A stretch of 64,000 nucleotides of DNA from Anaerospora hongkongensis. GTDB taxonomy: Bacteria; Bacillota; Negativicutes; Sporomusales; DSM-15969. Both the position numbers and the translations under genes were made by a program. This document shows, in pieces, positions 24,877 to 34,856 of this stretch. Location: positions 62,001 through 126,000 of the forward strand of contig NZ_SLUI01000009.1 in the NCBI RefSeq assembly GCF_004339805.1. The letters are read 5' to 3'. The notes under the pieces were generated by a model. It was given only the letters and a program-made list of their open reading frames with translations, did not search any database and was not told the DNA's origin. The stretch's first letter is position 1. Every line of letters starts with the position of its first letter.

Positions 24877-27393
24877 GTGCTGAAGTTTTTAAAGAACCTG
24901 TTTGGCGATGATAATGAAAAAGAAATTAAGCGGATGATGAAATATGTAGACCGGATCAATTCATTTGAGAAGGATCTCATTAATTTAAGCGACTCTTCCC
25001 TGACAGGAAAGACGGCAGAGTTTCGTCGCCGTTTGGATAAAGGAGAAACTCTGGATGATTTACTGCCAGAGGCTTTTGCAGTAGTTCGTGAAGCATCCCG
25101 CCGGGTATTAGGAATGCGTCATTTTGATGTGCAGATGCTGGGGGGAATAACCCTGCATGAAGGCAATATTGCCGAGATGCGCACCGGCGAAGGTAAAACG
25201 CTTGTGGCTACACTGCCGGTGTATTTGAATGCGCTGGCCGGCAAAGGCGTTCATGTTGTTACGGTCAATGATTACCTGGCCCGCCGCGACAGCCAGTGGA
25301 TGGGGCGTCTCTACAATTACCTGGGCCTTTCGGTTGGGCTAATTGTGCACGGCCTTGATTTCCATCAGCGCAAAATGTCCTATAGTGCGGATGTCACCTA
25401 TGGTACGAATAATGAATTCGGCTTTGACTATCTGCGTGATAATATGGTTATTTATGCTGATCAGATGGTACAGCGGGAATTGAACTTTGCCATCGTCGAT
25501 GAAGTGGACAGCATCCTGGTGGACGAGGCAAGGACACCGCTGATCATTTCGGGGCCTGGCGAACGTTCGACCGATTCGTATTACACACTGGCCAAAGTTG
25601 TACCCAAACTGATTCCCGGTCAGGATTATACGGTTGATGAGAAGGCTAATACCGTTGCGCCTACTGAGTCGGGGATTGCTAAAGTAGAAAAACAGCTGAA
25701 TGTACATAATTTATATGAAGCAGATAACATGGAACTCAATCATTTATTGAATCAGGCTCTTAGAGCGCATGCACTGATGAAACGGGACCGCGACTATGTG
25801 GTAAAAGACGGCGAAGTGGTTATTGTTGATGAATTTACCGGCCGTCTGATGTTCGGACGCCGTTATTCTGATGGCCTGCATCAGTCGATTGAGGCTAAAG
25901 AAGGCCTGAAAGTAGAGCGCGAGAGTCAGACGCTTGCCTCCATTACGTTCCAGAACTATTTCCGCATGTACGATAAGCTGGCAGGTATGACCGGAACGGC
26001 GAAAACAGAAGAACAGGAATTCCGCAAGATCTATGGACTGGATGTACTGGTTATGCCGACCAACAAACCAGTTGTCCGCCAGGATATGCCTGATGTCATT
26101 TATAAAACGAAAAAGGCCAAATATAAGGCTGTTATTAAGGAAATTGTGGAGCGCCACCGTACGGGGCAGCCGGTGCTGGTGGGTACGACCTCTATTGTGC
26201 AGTCGGAAGAATTAAGTGCGCTTCTGAAAAAAGAAGGCGTGCCGCATAATGTCCTGAATGCCAAATACCACGAAAAAGAAGCTGAAATCGTGGCGCAAGC
26301 CGGTCAGCTTAATCAAGTGACCATTGCCACCAATATGGCCGGCCGCGGTACTGATATTGTTTTGGGGGACGGCGTACCTGAATTGGGTGGTTTACACATT
26401 ATTGCCACCGAACGCCATGAAAGCCGCCGTATCGACAACCAGCTGCGCGGCCGTGCCGGACGTCAGGGCGATGCCGGTTCATCCCGTTTCTTCCTGTCGC
26501 TGGAAGACGATCTCATGCGTTTGTTTGGTTCGGCTAATATTGCAACAGTTATGGATAAACTGGGGATGGAAGAAGATGAGCCGATTGAGCATTCCTTAAT
26601 CAGCCGGTCGATTGAACAGGCCCAGAAAAAAGTGGAAGCCCGTAACTTTGATATCCGTAAGTACATCCTGGAATATGATGATGTTATGAACCAGCAGCGC
26701 GAGGTTATTTATGACCAGCGCCGTAAAATCCTGCTCGGTGAAAACATGCGGGAAAATATCTTCGGCATGATTGACAAGTTAATTGAGCGGGGCATGGAAA
26801 TCTACACGAATGAAAAAGTATATCCGGAAGAATGGGATCTGGATGGGTTGATCGAGTTCTGCGAAGGCTATTTTGCGCCTGAAGGACGGTTGACGAAGGA
26901 AGTTCTCGAAAACTTTAACCGTCAGGAAGTTCAGGAAGAACTGCTGAAAGTTGCTGCTGAAGCATATGATGCCCGTGAGGCACTGTTTGGTGTCGAGAAC
27001 ATGCGGGAACTGGAAAAAGTAGTAATGCTGAAAGTGGTTGACGCTAAGTGGATGGATCATCTCGATGCAATGGAAATGCTCCGCGAAGGCATTGGCCTGC
27101 GTGCCTACGGCCAGAAAAATCCGCTCATCGAATATAAAATTGAAGCATATGATATGTTCCAGCAAATGATTGAGCATATCCAGGAAGATATTGTGAAGTA
27201 CATGTTCCGGGTTAACATCCTGGCTAATCATCAGCCTCAGGCTGAGGACCATCTGCAAAATGCCAAAGCCCGTCATGGGGAAGAGGATGAGCAGGTCAAT
27301 CAGCCCATTGTTAACCATGATGTCACCGGCCGCAATGAATTGTGTCATTGTGGATCGGGGAAAAAGTATAAAAAATGCTGCGGCGCAAAGTAG
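24877..27393 (+). CDS. secA: Preprotein translocase ATPase SecA
   Basis: Drives protein export through SecYEG. Visible are NBD1 Walker A (MRTGEGKT), [19 protein letters not shown], the [15 protein letters not shown] cross-linking segment, NBD2 with [10 protein letters not shown] and [13 protein letters not shown], and the C-terminal zinc-binding tail [13 protein letters not shown]. The full length is about 838 residues. GTG 24877 gives the standard [11 protein letters not shown] start behind GGGGGAG; the frame is open further upstream to ATG 24832 but without family support. secA followed by prfB is the usual Firmicute order. Confidence 0.95.
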   Translation: MLKFLKNLFGDDNEKEIKRMMKYVDRINSFEKDLINLSDSSLTGKTAEFRRRLDKGETLDDLLPEAFAVVREASRRVLGMRHFDVQMLGGITLHEGNIAEMRTGEGKTLVATLPVYLNALAGKGVHVVTVNDYLARRDSQWMGRLYNYLGLSVGLIVHGLDFHQRKMSYSADVTYGTNNEFGFDYLRDNMVIYADQMVQRELNFAIVDEVDSILVDEARTPLIISGPGERSTDSYYTLAKVVPKLIPGQDYTVDEKANTVAPTESGIAKVEKQLNVHNLYEADNMELNHLLNQALRAHALMKRDRDYVVKDGEVVIVDEFTGRLMFGRRYSDGLHQSIEAKEGLKVERESQTLASITFQNYFRMYDKLAGMTGTAKTEEQEFRKIYGLDVLVMPTNKPVVRQDMPDVIYKTKKAKYKAVIKEIVERHRTGQPVLVGTTSIVQSEELSALLKKEGVPHNVLNAKYHEKEAEIVAQAGQLNQVTIATNMAGRGTDIVLGDGVPELGGLHIIATERHESRRIDNQLRGRAGRQGDAGSSRFFLSLEDDLMRLFGSANIATVMDKLGMEEDEPIEHSLISRSIEQAQKKVEARNFDIRKYILEYDDVMNQQREVIYDQRRKILLGENMRENIFGMIDKLIERGMEIYTNEKVYPEEWDLDGLIEFCEGYFAPEGRLTKEVLENFNRQEVQEELLKVAAEAYDAREALFGVENMRELEKVVMLKVVDAKWMDHLDAMEMLREGIGLRAYGQKNPLIEYKIEAYDMFQQMIEHIQEDIVKYMFRVNILANHQPQAEDHLQNAKARHGEEDEQVNQPIVNHDVTGRNELCHCGSGKKYKKCCGAK

Positions 27394-27397
27394 GTAA

Positions 27398-27520
27398 CGG
27401 TCGCCGATAAGGCCCCATCTGCGTTGTTGTCGCTGCGGGCGTTCGCTCGCCGTACCGCCGCTGTACTGTCTTCGCTCACGTCCTCGCTCCGCCTAGCATC
27501 TGGAGCCTTCTCGACGGCCT
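27398..27520. repeat. Dispersed intergenic repeat, copy A (divergent)
   Basis: Shares both ends with the copies at 42065, 51132 and 55159: CGCCGATAAGGCCCCATCTG and GTTGTTG at the left, GCCTAGCATCTG and CTCGACGGCCT at the right. Its middle differs, with a GCGGGCG/CTCGC hairpin instead of the CCGTACGCCCCTGTACG core. It encodes no protein. The 305-bp secA-prfB gap also holds the shorter repeat at 27630. Confidence 0.8.
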
Positions 27521-27629
27521 AGGCTTGTCGGCAGAGGGCGCACGGATGGGTGGCGTTTTGGGAAGGATGAGGAATGATGGGGGAAGGACGAGAGACGGGG
27601 CTTGCATCGCGTGACTCGCAAGCTTTACT

Positions 27630-27664
27630 GTCATTGCGAGGAACATGAGTGACGTGGCAATCTT
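27630..27664. repeat. Short dispersed repeat of the GTCATTGCGAGG type, copy 1
   Basis: About 35 bp beginning GTCATTGCGAGGA and ending GTGGCAATCTT. The same sequence with changes in the middle occurs at 51396-51428. Repeats with this edge sequence are widely scattered in bacterial genomes (general knowledge). It lies just upstream of the prfB ribosome site. Confidence 0.75.
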
Positions 27665-27698
27665 ATTTTTCTACAGTTTATATTAGAGGGTGAAAGTA

Positions 27699-28803
27699 TT
27701 GTTGTTGGAAGATCTGCGCCGGGATATCGAGGCGCTTGGGGAAAAGCTTGATGAAGTGAGGGCTTCTCTTTGACTTAGCCGTTAAAGAAGAGCGAATTGC
27801 GGATTTAGAACGGAAGATGAGTGCTCCTGACTTTTGGGATGATCCGGCAACGGCCCAGAAAGTGGCCCAGGAAGTAACCGTCCTGAAAGAAAGTGTAGCA
27901 GCTTATCATAATATGAAGGAAAGCTGGCAGGACATGTTTACGCTGTGGGAGCTTGGGTCTGAGGAAGGGGACGAATCCGTTTACCCTGAGGTAGTTCAGA
28001 TGATGCAGCAGCTGCAGCAGGACATTGAACATCAGGAATTGACGCTGATGCTGTCCGGTGAATACGACGGCAATAATGCCATACTCACGCTGCATGCCGG
28101 TGCGGGCGGTACCGAGGCCCAGGATTGGGCGCAAATGCTGCTGCGCATGTATGTCCGTTATGCGGAAAAAAGCGGGTTTAAGGTGGAAACAATGGACTTT
28201 CTGGCCGGTGATGAGGCTGGCGTAAAAAGCGCCACTCTTATGATTTCCGGTCATAATGCCTATGGCTATCTGAAAGCGGAAAAGGGGGTTCACCGTCTGG
28301 TGCGTATTTCCCCCTTTGATGCTTCGGGACGTCGTCATACCTCGTTTGCAGCCGTTGATGTAATGCCTGAGATTGATGACAACGTGGATATTGTTATCAA
28401 TCCGGTTGATCTCAGGGTTGATACCTTCCGGGCGAGCGGGGCGGGCGGCCAGCATATCAACAAGACTGATTCGGCGGTACGAATGACGCATATTCCGACG
28501 GGAGTTGTCGTCCAGTGCCAAAGTGAACGTTCGCAGATTCAAAACCGCGAGCAGTGCATGAAGCTGCTGCGCGCCAGACTATTTGAGCTGGAGCGGCAGA
28601 AGCAGCAGGAGAAGAAAAATGAACTCGGCGGCGATTATCAGGCTATTGAATGGGGCAGTCAGATCCGGTCTTATGTGTTCCATCCTTACAATCTGGTAAA
28701 AGACCACCGGACCAGCCGGGAAGTCGGCAATGTTCATGCCGTCATGGACGGCGAAATTGAGCCCTTTATTGAAGCTTATCTGAAAAGCGGTTTAGGAAAG
28801 TAA
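27699..28803 (+). CDS. prfB: Peptide chain release factor 2, with programmed +1 frameshift
   Basis: Ends translation at UGA and UAA codons. The gene starts at TTG 27699 behind AGAGGG and reads 24 codons to an in-frame TGA at 27771. Ribosomes must slip +1 at CTTTGAC to continue in the frame that ends at 28803. The long part shows SAPDFWDDPATAQKV, the GGQ hydrolysis motif in RASGAGGQHINKTDSAVR and RTSREVGN. The UGA-reading tripeptide is expected in HAGAGGTEAQDW-linked domain 2. Intact and full length once the shift is counted. Confidence 0.95.
27760..27774 (+). promoter_or_regulatory. prfB autoregulatory frameshift site
   Basis: An AGGG element at about 27759-27762 sits a few bases before CTT TGA C (27768-27774). 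This is the classical layout in which low RF2 lets the ribosome slip from CTT to TTT and read GAC. It makes RF2 synthesis respond inversely to RF2 activity. Confidence 0.9.
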
Positions 28804-28836
28804 GGGAAGACAGTAATGGTTAGGAGGCGTACCCTC

Positions 28837-29532
28837 ATGTTCAAGCGCCTGGTGCTGATCCTGGTTATATTGATAGGGGTTGCCGGTATTGCGGCAGAGG
28901 TTGTGCTGCCGAAGCTTGCTTCTGATGCGGTTGCTCAGGGGATGAGTGAACTAACAGGAGCGGCGCAAGTGAAGGCTGTAGTACAGGAGCGGCCGGCTGT
29001 CGGCATGCTGACAGGCAGTTTTGACCAAATATCAATTGAAGCTGATAATGCCAAGATGGATAAATTAACCTTTAGTCATTTGGCGGCAGTGTTAACCGAT
29101 GTGCAATTAGATCGGGAACGGTTGTATTTCCGCCGCTCTGTTGCCATTGAAAAAGTGAAGGATATTGACTTGACTGCAACGATCAGCCAGGACGAAATGG
29201 CCCGCTATATTAACCAGAATGTGAAAGGGGTTAAAAATGCTGCAGTTACCATTGATAAGGGTAAGATGCAGGCGTCCAGTTCTTTTGCTTTTGGCGGGAT
29301 TGCCACAGTAGCAATTTCTTTGGAAGGCCGCATTATCGCGGATGGTCAAAGAATTAAGTTTGTTACTGAACGGTTTCTGCTCAATAACACACCGGTTGGC
29401 AATATTGGCGGTGCTATGCTGGCAGAAATTCCGCTGGTGGATTTGAAAAAGCTTCCCTTTGGCGTAACCGTCAGGGAAATTGTGCTGGATCAGGGGAAAG
29501 TCACATTGTTTACTGATAATCGACCTAAATAA
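28837..29532 (+). CDS. DUF2993 (LmeA-like) lipid-binding protein
   Basis: A protein of about 231 residues with an N-terminal hydrophobic anchor (LVLILVILIGVAGIAAEVVL), then the DUF2993 core with GSFDQISIEADNAKM, LTDVQLDRERL and IDLTATISQDEMARYIN. LmeA-type proteins bind phospholipids at the outer side of the membrane; the role here is unknown. ATG 28837 with TAGGAGG is used instead of ATG 28816. It follows prfB closely and may be cotranscribed with it. Confidence 0.75.
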   Translation: MFKRLVLILVILIGVAGIAAEVVLPKLASDAVAQGMSELTGAAQVKAVVQERPAVGMLTGSFDQISIEADNAKMDKLTFSHLAAVLTDVQLDRERLYFRRSVAIEKVKDIDLTATISQDEMARYINQNVKGVKNAAVTIDKGKMQASSSFAFGGIATVAISLEGRIIADGQRIKFVTERFLLNNTPVGNIGGAMLAEIPLVDLKKLPFGVTVREIVLDQGKVTLFTDNRPK

Positions 29533-29569
29533 GTGAGAAAAGATTGGCTTGTCACCAGGAGGTAACTAC

Positions 29570-29911
29570 GTGCTCGGTATTTTAGCTTGTTTTGTGTTTG
29601 GTTCGGCAATCATCGCCCTCGGTGTTTCCTGGCAGGTCAAGCATATCAGCAATGACTGGTGGGCGCTGGCAAAATACAACCTGACTATTTCACCGCTGCT
29701 GTTTCTCGCCAATATCCTGCTGAGTATGGGGTTTGGCCTTGGACATAGCGTGATTAAAAACGTACCGGCTGTAGTTGCTCTGCAGACTATCATTTATTAC
29801 GCTTTCTTAATACTGTTCTCTTATTTTCTGGTGGGGGATAAAATATCCCTTGTTAAGGCAGCTGCCGGAGTTACCCTGCTGGCAGCCGGTATCTGGGTGT
29901 TAAAAAGCTAG
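29570..29911 (+). CDS. Small membrane protein, four helices, EamA/SMR-like shape
   Basis: A protein of 113 residues from GTG 29570, which follows CAGGAGGT. Four hydrophobic segments are evident (LGILACFVFGSAIIALGVSW, LLFLANILLSMGF, ALQTIIYYAFLILFSYFLVG, AAGVTLLAAGIWVL). The last helix pattern with a preceding GDKISLVKAAAG resembles half of an EamA or SMR transporter. Substrate unknown. Confidence 0.6.
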   Translation: MLGILACFVFGSAIIALGVSWQVKHISNDWWALAKYNLTISPLLFLANILLSMGFGLGHSVIKNVPAVVALQTIIYYAFLILFSYFLVGDKISLVKAAAGVTLLAAGIWVLKS

Positions 29912-29975
29912 AGGAAACGACCCGCAAGAGCGGACAATATACCGTTACTTTTCAAAATGCAAGGTGGAGAGAGTT

Positions 29976-32006
29976 TTGGCTGATTTCAAATACAACAGGG
30001 TTTTACTGGCAATGATGCTAGTTGGCTTGATTGCCGCCCTGATGATCAACTGGCAGCGTCATACGGTAGAGGAAAACAGCAGCCGGGTTGAGCTCGTTAT
30101 GGATTATGAAGATATTATGGAGCTTGCCCATACGGAAGGTGAATCTGCCGAATCGTTATTTCAGCAGTTTAAAGAGGCCGGTATTACCACATTGGCAGTC
30201 TATGATACTACGCTGGAAAAGCTGCACAAGGACGGTAAGCTGACTGTTTTGGCAGGCGTTGATGTGCTGGAAAAGAATAAGGGACTGCAAAAGACGGTTT
30301 CTCCCTCAAAAGTTTATATTTTTGCTAATCCAGTGGCCACTGCTGATGATACTTATACGGAAGTAAAAAGTGATTTGATACGCCGTCTGGGGGCTGAACG
30401 GGTAAGAGAAATACCAGATGCCAATCACCGTGTCCTGGAAATAGATGGAAATTATGAGAAGTTGATAAAATGGAATTTGGGCCTGTCGCGGCAAGAAATT
30501 CGGGAAGCTGCCGGCAAAGGCTTTTTTGTCATGCTGCGGCCTACTAACTTTACCAAGGTTGAGCCTGATGATGTTCATTCCGTTTTTGAGCGTAGTGCAG
30601 GTATCGATAATGTCTCAGGACTGATGTTTGTCGGTGATGAAGTACTAGGTTATCCGGACTTGCTGCCGTTAACGGCAGATAGTATGAAAAAACGTGATAT
30701 GACCCTGGGCCTCATTGAGCACCCCCTGCAGCTGCAGTTTCTGCGCCAGGAGGGACTGACCCAGCTGGCGGTGCTGCTCAACTATCAGGCAGCACGGGTT
30801 TATGTGATTCCCAAAGATGAACAGCCGAAGCTAAAAATAAATGAAGCGATTCAGCGCTGGGTAGTAACGGATCAGGAACGGAATATCCGCATTAACCTGC
30901 TGCGCAAATATGACAAAGCCGAAGGGAATCGCACCGTTATTGAAACAAACCTGGACTATGTTACCGGTATCAAGGAAGGTTTGCTGGAAAAAGGCTTTGT
31001 TCTGGGAAAAGCCAGTACTTTCCCGGCCTATTTCCCCAGCCCGCTGCTGCTGGCGCTGGTTATCCTGGCAGCAACGGCCAGCGGTGTATTGTATCTTACC
31101 CAGGTATTTCCTTTTCCGGCCCGTTATCAGTATATCCTGCTGGCCTGCCTGGGAGCAGTGCTGGTATTCCCGGTCTTGAAAGGCAGCGGTACGCTGGTAA
31201 GACAGATGGCCGCGCTGGCCAGTGCGATCCTTGTCCCTGCGCTTGCCATGACCTGGCAGCTGGATCGCTGGCGTAAACGCCAGACAACCGGACCGGTTTC
31301 GCTGGGCCGTATTGTTCTGGATGGAGCGGTCAGCCTGACTTTGACGTTATTGTTGTCGCTTGTAGGCGGCATGTATGTGGCCAGTCTGCTGGGAGATGTG
31401 CGCTTTCTGCTGGAAATGGAAATTTTCCGTGGCGTAAAGGCGACGTTTATTCTGCCGCTGGTATTAATTACGTTAACCTATCTGACTCGTTTCCCCCTGG
31501 TTGGACCGCCGATTCGTTCTACCCGGGACATTTGGAGTCAGACAATCCAATTCTTGAATTATCCGGTACAGATTAAAACACTGCTCGCTGCAGGAGTGGC
31601 AGCCGTCGTTGCCTGGGTATTTATTGGCCGCTCCGGTCACACTGCCGGTGTGCCTGTGCCGGCTATTGAGCTGAAGCTGCGGGCTTTCCTGGAGCAGACG
31701 ATGTACGCCCGGCCGCGGGAAAAGGAATTTCTGATTGGTCATCCGGCTTTTATGGTCGCTGTTATGGCTGTCTATCAGCGATGGCCGCAAGGGCTTCATT
31801 ATGTGCTGGTCCTGTTAGCGACAATTGCCCAGGGGTCCCTTGTTGAAACATTTGCCCACTTGCGGACACCTGTCTTTATGTCTTTTGTGCGGGCCCTTGA
31901 CGGCCTGGCAGTGGGAGTTGTATTTGGTGCTTTAGCGGTTATTGGTCTCTGGCTGCTGCAGTACCTATCCGGCGCAGTGGGAAGGAGACCGTCAGCCCAT
32001 GAGTGA
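29976..32006 (+). CDS. DUF5693 family multi-pass membrane protein
   Basis: A protein of about 676 residues with one N-terminal membrane helix (VLLAMMLVGLIAALMI), an extracytoplasmic domain of about 320 residues (FQQFKEAGITTLAVYDTTLE; VTGIKEGLLEKGFVLGKAS) and about eight C-terminal helices. This architecture and its position directly before csaB fit DUF5693, a family linked by context to cell-surface polymer pyruvylation. Its biochemical role is not known. TTG 29976 behind GGTGGAGA is favoured over GTG 29964. It overlaps csaB by 8 bp. Confidence 0.75.
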   Translation: MADFKYNRVLLAMMLVGLIAALMINWQRHTVEENSSRVELVMDYEDIMELAHTEGESAESLFQQFKEAGITTLAVYDTTLEKLHKDGKLTVLAGVDVLEKNKGLQKTVSPSKVYIFANPVATADDTYTEVKSDLIRRLGAERVREIPDANHRVLEIDGNYEKLIKWNLGLSRQEIREAAGKGFFVMLRPTNFTKVEPDDVHSVFERSAGIDNVSGLMFVGDEVLGYPDLLPLTADSMKKRDMTLGLIEHPLQLQFLRQEGLTQLAVLLNYQAARVYVIPKDEQPKLKINEAIQRWVVTDQERNIRINLLRKYDKAEGNRTVIETNLDYVTGIKEGLLEKGFVLGKASTFPAYFPSPLLLALVILAATASGVLYLTQVFPFPARYQYILLACLGAVLVFPVLKGSGTLVRQMAALASAILVPALAMTWQLDRWRKRQTTGPVSLGRIVLDGAVSLTLTLLLSLVGGMYVASLLGDVRFLLEMEIFRGVKATFILPLVLITLTYLTRFPLVGPPIRSTRDIWSQTIQFLNYPVQIKTLLAAGVAAVVAWVFIGRSGHTAGVPVPAIELKLRAFLEQTMYARPREKEFLIGHPAFMVAVMAVYQRWPQGLHYVLVLLATIAQGSLVETFAHLRTPVFMSFVRALDGLAVGVVFGALAVIGLWLLQYLSGAVGRRPSAHE

Positions 32007-33093
32007 AGTTGTCATCTCCGGGTACTACGGTTTTGGCAATGCCGGCGACGAAGCAATGCTGGCGGCCATGATCGAAGCACTCACTGATCTGGATCCCCAT
32101 CTGGGCATTACGGTATTATCAGGCAATCCGGAAGACACGCGCCGCCGTCACGGTGTTTCTGCCGTTTACCGGCTCAATTATCCGGAAATTACCCGGGTCT
32201 TGGCGAAAAGCCGCCTCTTGATCAGCGGCGGCGGCAGCTTGCTGCAGGATGTTACGAGCGACCGCAGTCTTTACTATTACCTGAGTATTATGATGCTGGC
32301 TAAAAAGCTTGGCAAGCAGGTTATGCTCTACGGACAAGGCATCGGCCCGGTCCGGGGCGGTATGGCCAAAGGCGCAATGCGTTATATTGGCAATATGGTG
32401 GATTTAATCACCGTACGGGATGAAGGATCGCGCGAGGAATTGCGCTATTTAGGAATTACCAAACCGCCTGTCTATGTAACGGCTGATTCCGTGCTGGCCA
32501 TGCATCCCGTCGACAAGGAAATCGGCCGGGCCATTTTGCGGAAGAATGGCCTGGAAGGTGCTGCGCCGCTTATTGGCCTTTCGGTAAGAGAGTGGAAGGA
32601 CTGGCGCCATTATAAGGATATTTTGGCCCAGGCTGCCGATGCTATGGCGGAGGAATTTGATGCCCGTATTGTATTTCTGCCGATGCAATGGCCGGATGAT
32701 CTCGCTGTGGCAAAGAAGATTGTGTCCCGCATGCGGCGGCCGGCTGTAGCCTTAACTGAAGAGTATACGACCAGCGAATTGCTGTCACTCACCGGCAATC
32801 TGGATCTGCTGATTGGAATTCGCCTGCATGCCTTGATTTTTGCTGCTGTTATGCAAATTCCCATGATTGGGATCTCGTATGATCCGAAAGTGGATCGCTT
32901 TTTGCAGAGTATTGGTGATAGTCATGTAGGAACCCTCCAGTCTATTTCCGTGCCTGCCCTTTTGACGAAAGTCCGTTCCATTATGCAGCGGGAGGATCGT
33001 CAGCTGGATCGGAGCAATGAACGGATCAACCTTCTCAGGGATAAAGCTTTTCAGAACGCCGAACTGGCATTGGAGCTTATTCGGGACCGATAG
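31999..33093 (+). CDS. csaB: Polysaccharide pyruvyl transferase CsaB
   Basis: Adds pyruvate ketals to cell-wall polysaccharide, creating the ligand of SLH-domain proteins in Gram-positive bacteria. Motifs: ISGYYGFGNAGDEAMLAAM at the N-terminus, LISGGGSLLQDVTS, LYGQGIGPVRG and GIRLHALIFAAVMQIPMIGI near the end. The length of about 364 residues is normal. ATG 31999 behind GGAAGGAGA is the start; the frame is open upstream inside the DUF5693 gene. Confidence 0.9.
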   Translation: MSEVVISGYYGFGNAGDEAMLAAMIEALTDLDPHLGITVLSGNPEDTRRRHGVSAVYRLNYPEITRVLAKSRLLISGGGSLLQDVTSDRSLYYYLSIMMLAKKLGKQVMLYGQGIGPVRGGMAKGAMRYIGNMVDLITVRDEGSREELRYLGITKPPVYVTADSVLAMHPVDKEIGRAILRKNGLEGAAPLIGLSVREWKDWRHYKDILAQAADAMAEEFDARIVFLPMQWPDDLAVAKKIVSRMRRPAVALTEEYTTSELLSLTGNLDLLIGIRLHALIFAAVMQIPMIGISYDPKVDRFLQSIGDSHVGTLQSISVPALLTKVRSIMQREDRQLDRSNERINLLRDKAFQNAELALELIRDR

Positions 33094-33104
33094 GAGGTAA
33101 AGTT

Positions 33105-33947
33105 ATGGTAAACAGTTTGCGCAGCTATGGAGGAATCATTTTAGGGGCTTTAATTACGGCAGTCGCGCTTAATATGTTTTTAATCCCCAATAAGGTAGCT
33201 GCCGGGGGAGTAAGCGGCCTGGCCACCGTTTTGCATCATCTCTTTGGCTTTCCGGTAGGACTGACGATGCTGTCCTTTGACATTCCGCTGCTGTTGCTCA
33301 GTGTCCGCATTTTGGGGTCACGCTTTGGTGTAAATACCCTGTTTGGTGCGGCAACACTTTCCTTGTCTATCGATCTTTTGGCACCCTATATCCCGGTTTT
33401 AACCAGTGACTTACTGCTTGCTTCCCTATACGGGGGAATCATGTCCGGTATCGGGCTGGGCATTGTTTTTCGCTTCGAAGGCTCTACAGCCGGTACTGAC
33501 TTGGTAGCAGCCATGTTTAATAAGCTGTTTGGCTTTAGTGTTGGCCAGTCATTGCTGGGAATTGACTTTTTTGTTATCTCCATAGCAGGCTTGGCTTTTG
33601 GCAGTGCTGAATTATCTCTTTATGCACTTATATCGTTATTTCTCACTACCCAAATTATTGATTTGGTTCAGGAAGGTCCTACCTCAGCCAAGGCTTTCTT
33701 TATCATGACAGATAAGGGAGAGCAGGTAGCCCGTGAGATTATGGATAAACTCGACCGTGGTGTTACGTATTTGCAGGCCCGCGGCGCTTATACCGGGGAA
33801 CCACGGGAAATGCTCTTTTGTGTTGTTGGCAAACGCGAAATTACGCGTCTGAAAGACATTGTTTATTATATTGATAAGCGGGCTTTCGTTATAGTAGCCG
33901 ATGCACACGAGGTCTTAGGCGAAGGGTTTAATGCATACAAAAAATAG
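33105..33947 (+). CDS. YitT family membrane protein
   Basis: A protein of 280 residues with five or six membrane helices (GGIILGALITAVALNMFLIP; VAAGGVSGLATVLHH; YGGIMSGIGLGIVFRFEGST) and a cytoplasmic DUF2179 domain near the C-terminus (MDKLDRGVTYLQARGAYTGE). The family is widespread in Firmicutes; function unsettled, with transport suspected. ATG 33105 with AGGAGGT, 11 nt after csaB, so it is probably in the same operon. Confidence 0.88.
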   Translation: MVNSLRSYGGIILGALITAVALNMFLIPNKVAAGGVSGLATVLHHLFGFPVGLTMLSFDIPLLLLSVRILGSRFGVNTLFGAATLSLSIDLLAPYIPVLTSDLLLASLYGGIMSGIGLGIVFRFEGSTAGTDLVAAMFNKLFGFSVGQSLLGIDFFVISIAGLAFGSAELSLYALISLFLTTQIIDLVQEGPTSAKAFFIMTDKGEQVAREIMDKLDRGVTYLQARGAYTGEPREMLFCVVGKREITRLKDIVYYIDKRAFVIVADAHEVLGEGFNAYKK

Positions 33948-34007
33948 CCTGCTGTTTTTTTATCAAGCGGCGGGTCAAAGTTAAAGGATGAAAGAGGAGG
34001 TACAACG

Positions 34008-34844
34008 ATGGCAAAACTTACTTCTGAACAGTTGGCCTGTGTTACCAGCCGGGCTAAGTCAATCCGGCGTCACATTGTATCCATGGTAACCGGAGCAAAA
34101 TCGGGCCATCCCGGCGGCTCCTTATCGGCAACTGATATTTTAGCAACACTTTATTTTGCAGAAATGAATGTGGATCCTAAGCGGCCTGACGCTCCTGACC
34201 GCGACCGGTTTGTGCTGTCAAAAGGGCATGCTGCTCCCGTACTGTATGCAACCTTGGCGGAAAAAGGCTTTTTCTCCAAGGAAGAATTCAGCGGCTTGCG
34301 TAAAATAGACAGCATGCTGCAGGGGCATCCTGATATGAAAGGGACACCCGGCGTAGATATGTCTACCGGTTCTCTGGGACAAGGAATCAGCGCCGCCTGC
34401 GGGATGGCTTTGGCCGCTAAAGTGGATGGTAAGCAGCACCGTATATTCGCGCTGTTAGGCGACGGTGAGCTGGAAGAAGGCCAGGTTTGGGAGGCTGCTA
34501 TGTTTGCCGCTCACTATAAGCTGGCTAACCTGACTGCTTTTGTCGATTTCAATGGTCTTCAAATTGACGGAAAGATTACCGATGTACTGTCACCACTGCC
34601 TATTCCGGAGAAATGGCAGGCTTTCGGTTGGAATGTCCTCCAAATTGACGGACATGACATTCCGGCTATTTATGATGCGATTCAAACCGCTAAAGCCTGC
34701 AAGGACAAGCCTACCGTGATTGTTGCCACAACCGTCAAGGGAAAAGGCGTCTGCCAGATGGAAAATGTCGCCGACTGGCATGGCAAGGCACCGTCCCAGG
34801 AAGAGTGCGATCTCTTTCTCAGCGAAATGGCAGAAGAAGATTAG
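34008..34844 (+). CDS. Transketolase, N-terminal (thiamine-diphosphate) subunit
   Basis: A 278-residue split transketolase subunit. The TPP-binding part shows SGHPGGSLSATDILATLYF, LSKGHAAPVLYATLAEKG, STGSLGQGISAACGMALAAK and GDGELEEGQVWEAAMFA. With the next gene it forms the whole enzyme, which moves two-carbon units between sugar phosphates in the pentose phosphate pathway. RBS AGAGGAGGT. The split form is common in Firmicutes and archaea. Confidence 0.93.
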   Translation: MAKLTSEQLACVTSRAKSIRRHIVSMVTGAKSGHPGGSLSATDILATLYFAEMNVDPKRPDAPDRDRFVLSKGHAAPVLYATLAEKGFFSKEEFSGLRKIDSMLQGHPDMKGTPGVDMSTGSLGQGISAACGMALAAKVDGKQHRIFALLGDGELEEGQVWEAAMFAAHYKLANLTAFVDFNGLQIDGKITDVLSPLPIPEKWQAFGWNVLQIDGHDIPAIYDAIQTAKACKDKPTVIVATTVKGKGVCQMENVADWHGKAPSQEECDLFLSEMAEED

Positions 34845-34856
34845 GAGGGGTGACGT

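Noticed and set aside
27817..28803. prfB as an N-terminally truncated gene
   Set aside because: The missing N-terminus is encoded in the other frame from 27699 and joined by the programmed frameshift.
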